A stretch of 38,065 nt of DNA from Pelagimonas sp. (GTDB lineage Bacteria; Pseudomonadota; Alphaproteobacteria; Rhodobacterales; Rhodobacteraceae), in the NCBI GenBank assembly GCA_025210455.1, contig JAOARQ010000039.1, positions 1 through 38,065 of the forward strand, written 5' to 3'. Shown here piece after piece: positions 1 through 8,771 of this stretch. Every line of letters starts with the position of its first letter. Within the stretch, counting starts at the first letter, position 1. Under the pieces are notes generated by a model. That model saw only the letters and a list, made by a program, of their open reading frames with translations. It was not told where the DNA came from and searched no databases. Position numbers and translations under genes: made by a program.

Positions 1-1
1 G

Positions 2-229
2 ACGATCACAGTGTCTGACAGCGGCCCCGGAATTCCCCCCCGTGACCGGCAGCGTATTTTCGACCGTTTCGTGCAATTGGACGACGGAATTAAACGCGGG
101 CATCGCGGGTCGGGATTGGGGTTGGCGATTTGCACTGAATTGGCGCAGGCGATCAATGCAACACTTCAGGTAGAAGACCCAAAGGATACTCGCTTTGCGA
201 CGAGTTTCGTGTTAAAGGTGTATCTCTGA
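2..229 (+). CDS. Sensor histidine kinase, C-terminal fragment (5' end outside window)
   Basis: The reading frame is open from the first bases of the window and holds only the end of a GHKL-type ATP-binding domain. A DSGPGI motif (G1 box) is followed by an FDRF segment (F box) and then GSGLGLAI (G2 box), in the order expected of histidine kinase catalytic domains. The last 20 residues form the final strand. This part binds ATP and would phosphorylate a histidine in the missing upstream half. The stop overlaps the start of the next gene by one base (TGATG), so the kinase and the receiver protein are translationally coupled and are probable partners. Sensor domain, membrane topology and signal cannot be judged from this fragment. 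Confidence 0.9.
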   Translation, partial: TITVSDSGPGIPPRDRQRIFDRFVQLDDGIKRGHRGSGLGLAICTELAQAINATLQVEDPKDTRFATSFVLKVYL

Positions 230-633
230 TGGGGGTTTGGATGATGAAAACCAACAAAACTGTGCTATTGGTAGAAGATGATCCGTTTACCCGCTTTATG
301 ATGCGCGAAATAATCAAAACCCTTGGGGTTGATGTGATCGTGGCCGATGATGGCGAAGATGGGATGGAACGGGTCCGTCAGGATCCGGCAGGTTTCGGGC
401 TGGTGCTGATGGATCTGCATATGCCCAAAAAGACCGGCATCGAAGCCACGCAGGAAATTCGCGCTAGCGAAGACGATCCGCCGCGGGATGTGCCAATCAT
501 CGCCGTGACGGCAGATGTCAATTATCACGATGATGCCTTGGTCAGATCCCTCGGGATGAACGGGTTTGTCAGTAAACCTGTCAGCCCGGGCGAGCTGCTT
601 CATCTGATTGATCGCTACTGCGTGGCGGCCTAG
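229..633 (+). CDS. Stand-alone response regulator receiver (CheY-like) protein
   Basis: A single receiver domain fills the protein of up to 134 residues and there is no output domain. The acidic pair D17/D18, phospho-acceptor D62 (in LMDLHMP), T94 (in IAVTAD) and K116 (in SKP) are all present, so phosphorylation should work. The first ATG overlaps the kinase stop by one base. In-frame ATGs at 241 and 244 are possible alternative starts and would remove four or five residues. With no DNA-binding or enzymatic module it would act by protein-protein contact or as a phosphorelay intermediate for the kinase upstream. The target is not visible here. Confidence 0.92.
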   Translation: MGVWMMKTNKTVLLVEDDPFTRFMMREIIKTLGVDVIVADDGEDGMERVRQDPAGFGLVLMDLHMPKKTGIEATQEIRASEDDPPRDVPIIAVTADVNYHDDALVRSLGMNGFVSKPVSPGELLHLIDRYCVAA

Positions 634-648
634 GCGTCAGAGCGTTGG

Positions 649-672
649 GTCTGAGGGGGCCTCCCCTCAGAC
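649..672. terminator. Bidirectional hairpin between convergent genes
   Basis: A perfect 10-bp inverted repeat (GTCTGAGGGG / CCCCTCAGAC) with a 4-base loop lies between the receiver gene and the convergent aldehyde dehydrogenase, and overlaps the latter's stop codon. The T run is weak on both strands, so it is a plausible but not classic terminator. Confidence 0.55.
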
Positions 673-2097
673 GATCTTGGCCGAGTGCCAGACATTTTGG
701 ATGGTCATGTAGTTTTCCAGCCCTTCGGTGCCGCCTTCGCGCCCATAGCCGCTGGATTTGACACCTCCAAAAGGTGTTTCCGGCATCGACGCCTCAAGGG
801 TGTTGATCGACAGGTTGCCCACTTCGACCTCATCGATCAGCTGGTCAATGTAGTCGGCGCGATTGGTGAAAGCGTAGCCCGCCAGACCGTAGGGCACCGA
901 ATTGGCCTGCGCAATCGCCTCATCCAGCGAACTGACCGGGTTGATGACCGCCACCGGGCCAAAGGGTTCTTCCTGCATGATGCGCGCGGTTTCGGGCACA
1001 TTCAGCAGCACGGTGGGCTGAAAGAAATAGCCGCAATCACCGTGGCGCGCGCCGCCAGTGGCCAATGTCGCCCCCTGCGCCACAGCGTCTTCGACCAGCG
1101 CAGTCAGCGCGGGCACGCGGCGATCATTGGCGGTCGGACCCATTTCCACCCCCGGCTCCATTCCGTTGCCCACCACGGTTTCCTTGGCGCGGGCAACAAA
1201 GGCGGCGGCGTAATCGCCAAAGATACTGTCATGGGCAAAAAACCGGGTGGGTGAGGTGCAGACCTGCCCGGCATTGCGCATCTTGCGAATGGCGCTTGAG
1301 ACGCCCGCCGCCTGCACATCCGTATCCTCGCAGACAATAACAGGGGCGTGGCCGCCCAGTTCCATCAGCACGCGGGTGTCATGCTGTGCCGCCAGCGTGG
1401 TCAGATGCCGCCCCACGGTGGTCGAGCCGGTAAAGGCCACCAGCCGCACAGGATCAGCCGGGATCAGATGCCCAGAGATTTCTGCCGGGATGCCAAAGAC
1501 TAGGTTCAGCACACCTGCGGGCAATCCGGCGTCTTCAAAGGCTTTGGCAATGTGGATGGCACCTGCCGGGGTTTCTTCGGCGGCTTTCAGAATGACCGAA
1601 CAGCCTGAGGCCAGCGCGCCTGCGATCTTGCGCGCGGGCTGGCTCATGGGGAAGTTCCAGGGCGAAAAGGCTGCGACTACCCCCACCGGATGGTGATGCA
1701 CGGAAAACTTGTGGCCCCGCGCCGCCGGGATTACGCGGCCATAGGTGCGCATGGCTTCGCCCGCGTCCCATTCAAAAAATTCAGCCCCCCGGATAACCTC
1801 AAGCCGGGCCTGCGGCAGCGGTTTGCCATGTTCCAAAGTGATCGACGTGGCGATCTCTTCGATGCGTTCCCGCATCAGGGCGGCGGCGCGCAAAATCGTA
1901 TCCGCCCTCTCACGCGGTGAGGTGCGGCTCCAGAGGCGAAACCCGCGTTCCGCAGCAGCAAGTGCGTCATCCAGATCTTCGGTTGTGGCGATGGGTAGGC
2001 GGCCCAGCTCATCTTCGGTGGCCGGATTGACCACCGGCATATCGGATGCGCCCTTGCGCCATGTGCCATCAATGAAAAGTTGCAGCTCTGGATACAT
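667..2097 (-). CDS. NAD(P)-dependent aldehyde dehydrogenase (semialdehyde dehydrogenase type)
   Basis: This 476-residue protein has the full aldehyde dehydrogenase fold, close to the succinate-semialdehyde dehydrogenase branch. Visible active-site features are N148 (in PWNFP), general base E246 (in LMELGGH) and nucleophile C280 (in NAGQVC), with the C-terminal FGGVKSSGYGREGG signature. It would oxidise a semialdehyde to the acid. It lies downstream of, and on the same strand as, a LysR regulator and an aspartate-dehydrogenase-like gene. Across the divergent promoter is a 3-hydroxyanthranilate dioxygenase gene. In that context an aminomuconate-type semialdehyde is an attractive substrate, but this is inference; succinate or glutarate semialdehyde is equally compatible with the sequence. 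Confidence 0.9.
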   Translation of the reverse strand: MYPELQLFIDGTWRKGASDMPVVNPATEDELGRLPIATTEDLDDALAAAERGFRLWSRTSPRERADTILRAAALMRERIEEIATSITLEHGKPLPQARLEVIRGAEFFEWDAGEAMRTYGRVIPAARGHKFSVHHHPVGVVAAFSPWNFPMSQPARKIAGALASGCSVILKAAEETPAGAIHIAKAFEDAGLPAGVLNLVFGIPAEISGHLIPADPVRLVAFTGSTTVGRHLTTLAAQHDTRVLMELGGHAPVIVCEDTDVQAAGVSSAIRKMRNAGQVCTSPTRFFAHDSIFGDYAAAFVARAKETVVGNGMEPGVEMGPTANDRRVPALTALVEDAVAQGATLATGGARHGDCGYFFQPTVLLNVPETARIMQEEPFGPVAVINPVSSLDEAIAQANSVPYGLAGYAFTNRADYIDQLIDEVEVGNLSINTLEASMPETPFGGVKSSGYGREGGTEGLENYMTIQNVWHSAKIV

Positions 2098-2173
2098 GGC
2101 GACGCCCCTTGAATGATCTTGTGGTCAGATCACCTGTGGCTGCCCTTGGTTTCAAGTGAATTGCGGGAATACT

Positions 2174-2192
2174 GATATCACAATGAGGAATA
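2174..2192. promoter_or_regulatory. Putative LysR-type operator upstream of aldehyde dehydrogenase
   Basis: On the coding (minus) strand the site reads TATTCC-N6-TGATATC. The same two half-motifs with the same spacer length occur at 3997-4015 in the divergent promoter of this cluster. The shared element suggests that one regulator, most simply the LysR encoded at 2207-3154, controls both transcripts. A further GGAATA copy lies at 2166-2171. Confidence 0.4.
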
Positions 2193-2206
2193 TCACGGGC
2201 CAGAAA

Positions 2207-3154
2207 TTACGCAGTTCTGGAATGTGCCACACTGTGCAGCGCGGTTTTGAAGGCCCGCCCAGCGGGGGACAGATCATCATTCAAACGTAAAGACACACCA
2301 ATAGGCCCATGGCCAAAGGGCACGGCCCAGTCCAACTGTGCCAGATGACCGTTTTCAATGTCCTGCGCCACAACTTCGGTCGGCATCAGACCAATCAGAT
2401 TGCGCGATTGCAGCAGGCTTCGGTTGGTCAGATAAGACACGCTTTCAATCGAGACTGGCGGCACATAGGCCTGTTGCCCGGTAAAGAAATGATCCACCTG
2501 CCGGCGCAAGGTGGTTTCCAGCGGCGGCAGAATCCAGCCAAAGGGTTTTGTCTGGGCAAAGCTGATATTGGCCCGCCCGGCCAGCGGATGCTGCGGGCCG
2601 GTGACCGCCAGAATGTGATCTTCAAACAGCTTTTCCTGCCGGATCTTGCTGCGGTGCCGGTGCGAGGGCAGGCGGCCCACCACCATGTCAATTTCCCCGG
2701 ACAGCAGCGCGGGCATCAGCACCTCATTGGTGCCTTCGATGATCTTGATGGCCACATTTGGTCGGTCCGCCAGCAGGCGTTCGATGGCCGCAGGCAGCAG
2801 GCTGGCCGAGGCCGCCAGCAGCGTGCCAACAACCACCCGCCCGGCATTGCCTTCGCTCAGATCATCAAGATCCTGCGCCGCGTTGGAAATCTGCGCAAAG
2901 ATCAGCTTGCCATGGCGTATGAGGGTTTCACCAAAAACTGTCGGCACCACGCCGCGATTGGTACGGTCGAACAGTTTGACCTCAAAGTCGATCTCAAGAT
3001 CCTGAATCATCTTGGTGGCGGCAGGCTGGGAAATCCCCAGAGATCGCGCGGCGTTCTGGATATTGCCATGGGTGCCCACAGCTACCAACAGCCGCAGCTG
3101 CCGCAGTTTCAGCCGTGTCAGCGCGCGATCAACAATGCGGGCAGACCGATCCAT
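2207..3154 (-). CDS. LysR-family transcriptional regulator
   Basis: This 315-residue LysR regulator has an N-terminal winged helix-turn-helix (about residues 15-75, with the typical NIQNAARSLGISQPAATKMI recognition region) and a periplasmic-binding-like effector domain behind it. The ATG overlaps the stop of the upstream aspartate-dehydrogenase-like gene by one base (TGATG), so the two are translationally coupled. This favours the ATG at 3154 over a GTG one codon earlier. It sits inside the 3-hydroxyanthranilate-type catabolic island and probably senses a pathway substrate or intermediate. Candidate sites are the matching motifs at 2174-2192 and 3997-4015. It resembles regulators of aromatic catabolism in general, but the ligand is not predictable. 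Confidence 0.9.
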   Translation of the reverse strand: MDRSARIVDRALTRLKLRQLRLLVAVGTHGNIQNAARSLGISQPAATKMIQDLEIDFEVKLFDRTNRGVVPTVFGETLIRHGKLIFAQISNAAQDLDDLSEGNAGRVVVGTLLAASASLLPAAIERLLADRPNVAIKIIEGTNEVLMPALLSGEIDMVVGRLPSHRHRSKIRQEKLFEDHILAVTGPQHPLAGRANISFAQTKPFGWILPPLETTLRRQVDHFFTGQQAYVPPVSIESVSYLTNRSLLQSRNLIGLMPTEVVAQDIENGHLAQLDWAVPFGHGPIGVSLRLNDDLSPAGRAFKTALHSVAHSRTA

Positions 3155-3918
3155 CACAGGCTGACCGGTTGCGTCAGCTGATCCAGCTTGGCCAGCACGC
3201 TCATGGCGGCCAGCGCCGAAGACCGGGGATTGTCGGGCAGGGAATTGCCGCTGATCTGAAAGCTGAACTGGCCAAAATCGCCCGAAGCGCTGATTTCATG
3301 AATATTCTGAGTGATGGTCGGATCGGCGATCAGCCGCACCTGCGTGTCGTCAAAGCCGATGCCTGCCAGCGCCACAGCGGCAGCAACATTGGCGTTCTTC
3401 GGATAGGTCAGGGCGGCGTCGCGCGCGCTGCCTTCGAAATGTGGGGTGGCTGTGGTCAGATCGTCCAGCGCCAGCCTGTCTTCGGCGGCAGAGCCACGCC
3501 AGCCTTTGGGCGGTTTACGCCCGGTATAGGTGACACTGTGCAACTGACCGGTGCGGGCGGCGCTCAGACAATCCAGGGCACCGATCGCCCCGCTGGCCAG
3601 ATGCAGCTTGGCACTGCCAGCCAGTGCGGCCTCGGTCAGTGCAGTTTCGATCTGTCTGTCAGCCAAGGCGCCCAGCGACACGGTGATCAGATCCATCCCG
3701 CGTCGCAGGATCTGCGGGCCATAGCTGGCAAGGGCCGAATGCCCGGCGCAGTCTATCATCAGATCCAGATCGGGCAGATCCTCAACGCGGCCCACCTCGG
3801 GCGTGGCCTGTACACGTTCAGGGCGCAAAAGGATCGCAGACAGGCTGTGCCCGCGCGCGGCCAGCCCCGCAATGACGAACTGCGCAATCGCGCCTTTGCC
3901 GATGATGCCGATGTTCAT
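3154..3918 (-). CDS. Aspartate dehydrogenase-like oxidoreductase (NadX/DUF108 family)
   Basis: This 254-residue protein opens with a Rossmann motif (GIIGKGAIAQ). It carries the family signatures ASGAIGALD and YPKNANVAAAVALAG, the latter belonging to the catalytic half of L-aspartate dehydrogenases. The family reversibly deaminates L-aspartate to iminoaspartate or oxaloacetate with NAD(P). In NAD synthesis iminoaspartate feeds quinolinate formation. Here the gene is coupled to a LysR regulator and stands divergently from DapA-like and 3-hydroxyanthranilate dioxygenase genes, so a catabolic role on an amino acid or imino intermediate is more likely than NAD synthesis. The start is the first ATG at the GIIGKG motif. 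Family assignment is firm, substrate is not. Confidence 0.85.
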   Translation of the reverse strand: MNIGIIGKGAIAQFVIAGLAARGHSLSAILLRPERVQATPEVGRVEDLPDLDLMIDCAGHSALASYGPQILRRGMDLITVSLGALADRQIETALTEAALAGSAKLHLASGAIGALDCLSAARTGQLHSVTYTGRKPPKGWRGSAAEDRLALDDLTTATPHFEGSARDAALTYPKNANVAAAVALAGIGFDDTQVRLIADPTITQNIHEISASGDFGQFSFQISGNSLPDNPRSSALAAMSVLAKLDQLTQPVSL

Positions 3919-3996
3919 GAGCCGGAGGATCCTCTTTGCCAGTACCGACAAAATCCTAGCCCAAGACATGGTTTGGCGAAATCGCAAACCCTTGGG

Positions 3997-4015
3997 TATT
4001 CCAATTTTTGATATC
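3997..4015. promoter_or_regulatory. Putative LysR-type operator in divergent promoter
   Basis: TATTCC-N6-TGATATC lies between the divergent starts at 3918 (minus) and 4126 (plus). It matches the element at 2174-2192 in both half-motifs and spacing, and lies where a shared operator for both arms of the cluster would be expected. A GTAC-N5-GTAC element further on (about 4059-4071) could be a second site. Confidence 0.4.
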
Positions 4016-4125
4016 TACATCCGGGCTTGGGTTTGGACGCGGCTCAAAGATTGCGCTGTACTAAGTGTACTCTTCCGGCTGGCCAGCACCTGCGGGCGGT
4101 CAGCTTTCCCAAAAGGCATGGGCAT

Positions 4126-5079
4126 ATGAATTACACCAAACACGAGGCCAAGGCCTACGCACGCGAAAACATGAAAGGCATTTGGGCGGCAGCGCTGAAC
4201 CCTTTCAAAGACGACCTGACGCTGGACGAAGACGGGCTGCGCCGCAATATCCGCCATTGGGTGGATGATCTGGATATTCAGGGACTGTTTGTGGCGGGCA
4301 AACAGGGGGAATTCTGGGCGATGTCACTGGAAGAGCGCATGCGCAATATGACCATCGCCGCCGATGAATGCGCGGGCACGGCGGGCACGATCATGTCGAT
4401 CTCGGATCAGAATATGGACACGGCACTGGCGCTGGGTCGGCACGCGCAGGACTGTGGCGCGGACTACGTGGTGGTGCATGCGCCGATGCTCAGCTTTTGT
4501 CAGGACCGTGGCGAGGTGCTGTATCAATATTACAAGCGCTTTTGCGATGAATTGGATATCGGCATCGCCATGTGGAGCCACCCGGACAGCGGTTATCTGA
4601 TGCAGCCAGAGGAATGTGCGCGCATCGCTGAACTGCCCAATATCGTGGCGATCAAATATTCGGTGCCGCGCGACATGTATGTGCGCCTGACCCATATGGT
4701 CGGGGATATGATCCATGTGTCCACCTCGGCGGAACATGAATGGCTGGACAATATCCTTGAGCTGAACTGGAAACTCTATCTGTGTTCTTCGCCGCCCTAT
4801 CAGCTGCAAACGGCCAGGGATCAGCGGATGAATGAATACACCCAGCTGGCCTTTGCAGGCAAAGCGGATGAGGCGCGGCAGGTGTTCGACAGCCTCAATC
4901 CGGTGCGCGATGCGATGAAACGCACCAAACCCGCAGGCAAACCCACGGCCTTTGGCAAATACTGGCAGGAATTGCTGGGCCAGACCGGCGGGCGGGTGCG
5001 CGCACCGATGCTGGAGCTGTCTGAGGCGGAAAAAGAGATCATCCGTAAAGGCTTTGAGGAATGTGGCCTTCAGCTGTGA
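4126..5079 (+). CDS. DapA-superfamily (class I aldolase/lyase) protein with altered active site
   Basis: This is a 317-residue (beta/alpha)8 protein of the dihydrodipicolinate synthase / N-acetylneuraminate lyase superfamily. The Schiff-base lysine is K177 (in VAIKYS) and the loop GKQGE (58-62) matches the usual GTTGE pyruvate-carboxylate loop. The paired tyrosines that normally follow the GAD strand are replaced by M121/L122, and the downstream tyrosine-asparagine pair by W150/S151. It is therefore unlikely to make dihydrodipicolinate. Related enzymes include hydratase-aldolases of aromatic degradation, which release pyruvate. It is first in a rightward run with 3-hydroxyanthranilate dioxygenase and a TRAP transporter. 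A cleavage or hydration step on a ring-cleavage product is inferred. The start has AAGG nine bases upstream. Confidence 0.85.
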   Translation: MNYTKHEAKAYARENMKGIWAAALNPFKDDLTLDEDGLRRNIRHWVDDLDIQGLFVAGKQGEFWAMSLEERMRNMTIAADECAGTAGTIMSISDQNMDTALALGRHAQDCGADYVVVHAPMLSFCQDRGEVLYQYYKRFCDELDIGIAMWSHPDSGYLMQPEECARIAELPNIVAIKYSVPRDMYVRLTHMVGDMIHVSTSAEHEWLDNILELNWKLYLCSSPPYQLQTARDQRMNEYTQLAFAGKADEARQVFDSLNPVRDAMKRTKPAGKPTAFGKYWQELLGQTGGRVRAPMLELSEAEKEIIRKGFEECGLQL

Positions 5080-5137
5080 AGGCCAGCCTGCCGCGCGTCG
5101 AAAACGTGGCAGGTAGAAGAATGAACAACACGTCTAA

Positions 5138-5776
<639 letters not shown>

Positions 5777-5795
5777 TCTAAAGTTTTAAGCTTGA

Positions 5796-6836
<1,041 letters not shown>

Positions 6837-6850
6837 ACACAGATATCAGA

Positions 6851-6879
6851 AAGGGCGCGCGCTGGTTCGCGCCCTTTTT
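6851..6879 (+). terminator. Intra-operon hairpin/attenuator between dctP-like and dctQ-like genes
   Basis: AAGGGCGCG and CGCGCCCTT form a 9-bp stem around an 8-base loop, followed by a T run, immediately before the ribosome site of the small membrane subunit. It has the form of an intrinsic terminator. In this position it would be partial, allowing more binding protein than permease. Confidence 0.75.
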
Positions 6880-6898
6880 GCGTTTTGGAGAGAGCCTG

Positions 6899-7426
6899 AT
6901 GCTGTACCGGGTGTCCGCCGCCGTCGCGCGGCTTGAGCTGATGGGGGCAGCCTGTCTTGCGGTTTGTGTGACGCTGCTGATCCTGTTGAATGTGGTGACG
7001 CGCAATATCGGACAGGCGCAGTTCTGGGTCGATGAGCTGGCGATCTATGCCATGGTGTGGATGACCTTTCTGGGGGCGTCTGCAGCGCTGCATCACCGCA
7101 ATTCCGTGGCGATCACACTGCTGTCTGATACCCTGCCGCCACTGGCGCGCCGAGTGATCCGCAAGACGGTGGATGTCATTGTCTTTATCTTTGCGCTGGC
7201 CATGCTGTGGTTTTGCTGGCGTTGGTTCATGCCGCTGGATCTGATGCGCGCCGGGTTTGATGTGATGGCGTTTCAGGGCAGCACCTTCAACTTTATCTAT
7301 GCCGAACCGACCCTGACGCTGGGCCTGCCGAAATACCCGTTCTGGCTGGTGATCTGGATCTTTGCACTGGGCGCGACCCTGCATTCACTGATGCATCTTT
7401 TTTCGCGCGAGGAGAACACAGCATGA
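6899..7426 (+). CDS. TRAP transporter small membrane subunit (DctQ family)
   Basis: This protein of about 175 residues has four hydrophobic segments, the usual DctQ layout. The motif around FWVDELAIYAMVWMTFLGAS is characteristic of the family. It forms the scaffold between the binding protein and the large permease. The ATG at 6899 has GGAGAG just upstream; a TTG 21 bases earlier falls inside the terminator stem and is less likely. Its end overlaps the next gene by four bases (ATGA), showing translational coupling with the large subunit. Confidence 0.92.
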   Translation: MLYRVSAAVARLELMGAACLAVCVTLLILLNVVTRNIGQAQFWVDELAIYAMVWMTFLGASAALHHRNSVAITLLSDTLPPLARRVIRKTVDVIVFIFALAMLWFCWRWFMPLDLMRAGFDVMAFQGSTFNFIYAEPTLTLGLPKYPFWLVIWIFALGATLHSLMHLFSREENTA

Positions 7427-8682
7427 GCGTCGCGGTCTTTCTTGTTGCGCTGATGATCTCTGTACCGGTTGCGCTGGTGCTGGGGATCACGGCGATCTGG
7501 TACATCTACGAAAGCGGCAATGTGGTGCTTTATGACAGCTTTGCCCAAAAGATGTTTGGCGGGCTTGAGAACTATGGCCTGCTGGCGATCCCGCTTTTCA
7601 TGCTGACTGGCGAATTGATGAACGAGGGCGGCATGACCCGGCGGCTGGTGGCGCTGGCGCGGGTCTTTGTCGGCGGCTTTCGCGGCGGGCTGGCCTATAT
7701 CAACCTGCTGGCGAATATGTTCATGGCCGCCATCATCGGCTCGGCGACGGCGCAGATTGCGGTGATGTCGCGCGCCATGGTGCCTGCCATGAAAGAAGAG
7801 GGATATGACGAAGGGTTTGCCGCTGCCACCACGGCGGCGGGCGGCCTGCTGGCGCCCGTTATCCCACCTTCGATGATGTTCGTGATTTTTGGCGTGCTGG
7901 CGCAGGTGCCCATCGGAGAGATGTTCATAGCGGGCATCATTCCGGGGCTGTTATTGGCGCTGTCCTTTGCTTTGGTGATTACGCTGATTGGCTGGTCGCA
8001 GCAGTTCCCGCGCGGCGAATGGATGACTGCCAAAGAGGCGATGCAGGCGCTGCTGGGGGCGCTGCCGGCCTTGCTGGTGCCGGTGGCGATCATTGGCGGC
8101 ATTCTGTTTGGCATCGCCACCCCTACGGAGTCCGCCGCCATTGCGTCGCTGATCGCCTTTTTGGTGGGTTGGCTGTTCTACCGGGATCTCAACCCGCGCA
8201 AGCTGGGCGAGATGTTCACCCGCACTGCGGCCAATGCCTCGATGATCCTGTTCATGATTGCGGCGGCCAGTGTCTTTGGCTGGGTGATCATCTATGAAGA
8301 ACTGCCACAAAAGCTGGCGGGCCTGATCACCGCGATCACGTCAGATCCCTTTGTGTTTCTGCTGATTGTCAATCTGGTGCTGCTCTTTGTGGGCATGGTG
8401 ATTGATGGCATTGCGGCGATCATCCTGATCACGCCGATCCTGCTGCCCATTGCCACCGGGCATTACGATATCAGCCCCTATCAGTTTGGCGTGGTGGCCT
8501 GTCTCAATCTGGTGCTCGGGCTGCTGACGCCGCCGGTTGGGATCGGGCTGTACATTGCCTCTTCCATGAGCGGGGCGTCACCGGGGGCGATCTTGCGTTC
8601 GCTCTGGCCCTTTTTGATTGCGGTGGCGCTGGTGCTGGTGCTGCTTAGCTATCTGCCGGCGCTGTCGACCATGTTGCTGTAA
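7423..8682 (+). CDS. TRAP transporter large permease subunit (DctM family)
   Basis: This 419-residue, very hydrophobic protein has roughly a dozen membrane segments. DctM hallmarks are visible, including the repeated proline-glycine hairpin regions LLAPVIPPSMMFVIFG and LGLLTPPVGIGLYI. It moves substrate across the inner membrane driven by a sodium gradient, using the binding protein above. It overlaps the DctQ-like gene by four bases. Transcription probably ends at the hairpin at 8713-8743. It closes the catabolic run that starts at the DapA-like gene. Confidence 0.94.
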   Translation: MSVAVFLVALMISVPVALVLGITAIWYIYESGNVVLYDSFAQKMFGGLENYGLLAIPLFMLTGELMNEGGMTRRLVALARVFVGGFRGGLAYINLLANMFMAAIIGSATAQIAVMSRAMVPAMKEEGYDEGFAAATTAAGGLLAPVIPPSMMFVIFGVLAQVPIGEMFIAGIIPGLLLALSFALVITLIGWSQQFPRGEWMTAKEAMQALLGALPALLVPVAIIGGILFGIATPTESAAIASLIAFLVGWLFYRDLNPRKLGEMFTRTAANASMILFMIAAASVFGWVIIYEELPQKLAGLITAITSDPFVFLLIVNLVLLFVGMVIDGIAAIILITPILLPIATGHYDISPYQFGVVACLNLVLGLLTPPVGIGLYIASSMSGASPGAILRSLWPFLIAVALVLVLLSYLPALSTMLL

Positions 8683-8712
8683 CGGCGCTGTGCCAGCAAC
8701 GCTGAAACGGAA

Positions 8713-8743
8713 AACGCCACCCGATTTGGGTGGCGTTCTTTTT
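8713..8743. terminator. Intrinsic terminator, convergent TRAP and BCCT genes
   Basis: A perfect 10-bp stem (AACGCCACCC / GGGTGGCGTT) with a 5-base loop is followed by CTTTTT on the plus strand and a shorter T run on the minus strand. It lies between the convergent DctM-like and BCCT genes and probably serves both, better on the plus strand. Confidence 0.85.
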
Positions 8744-8771
8744 GCAGGTCAGGTCTGAGCCTGACTGAGGA

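Noticed and set aside
3115-4011. 298-codon plus-strand frame opposite the aspartate-dehydrogenase-like gene
   Set aside because: The minus strand carries the family motifs; this frame has none.
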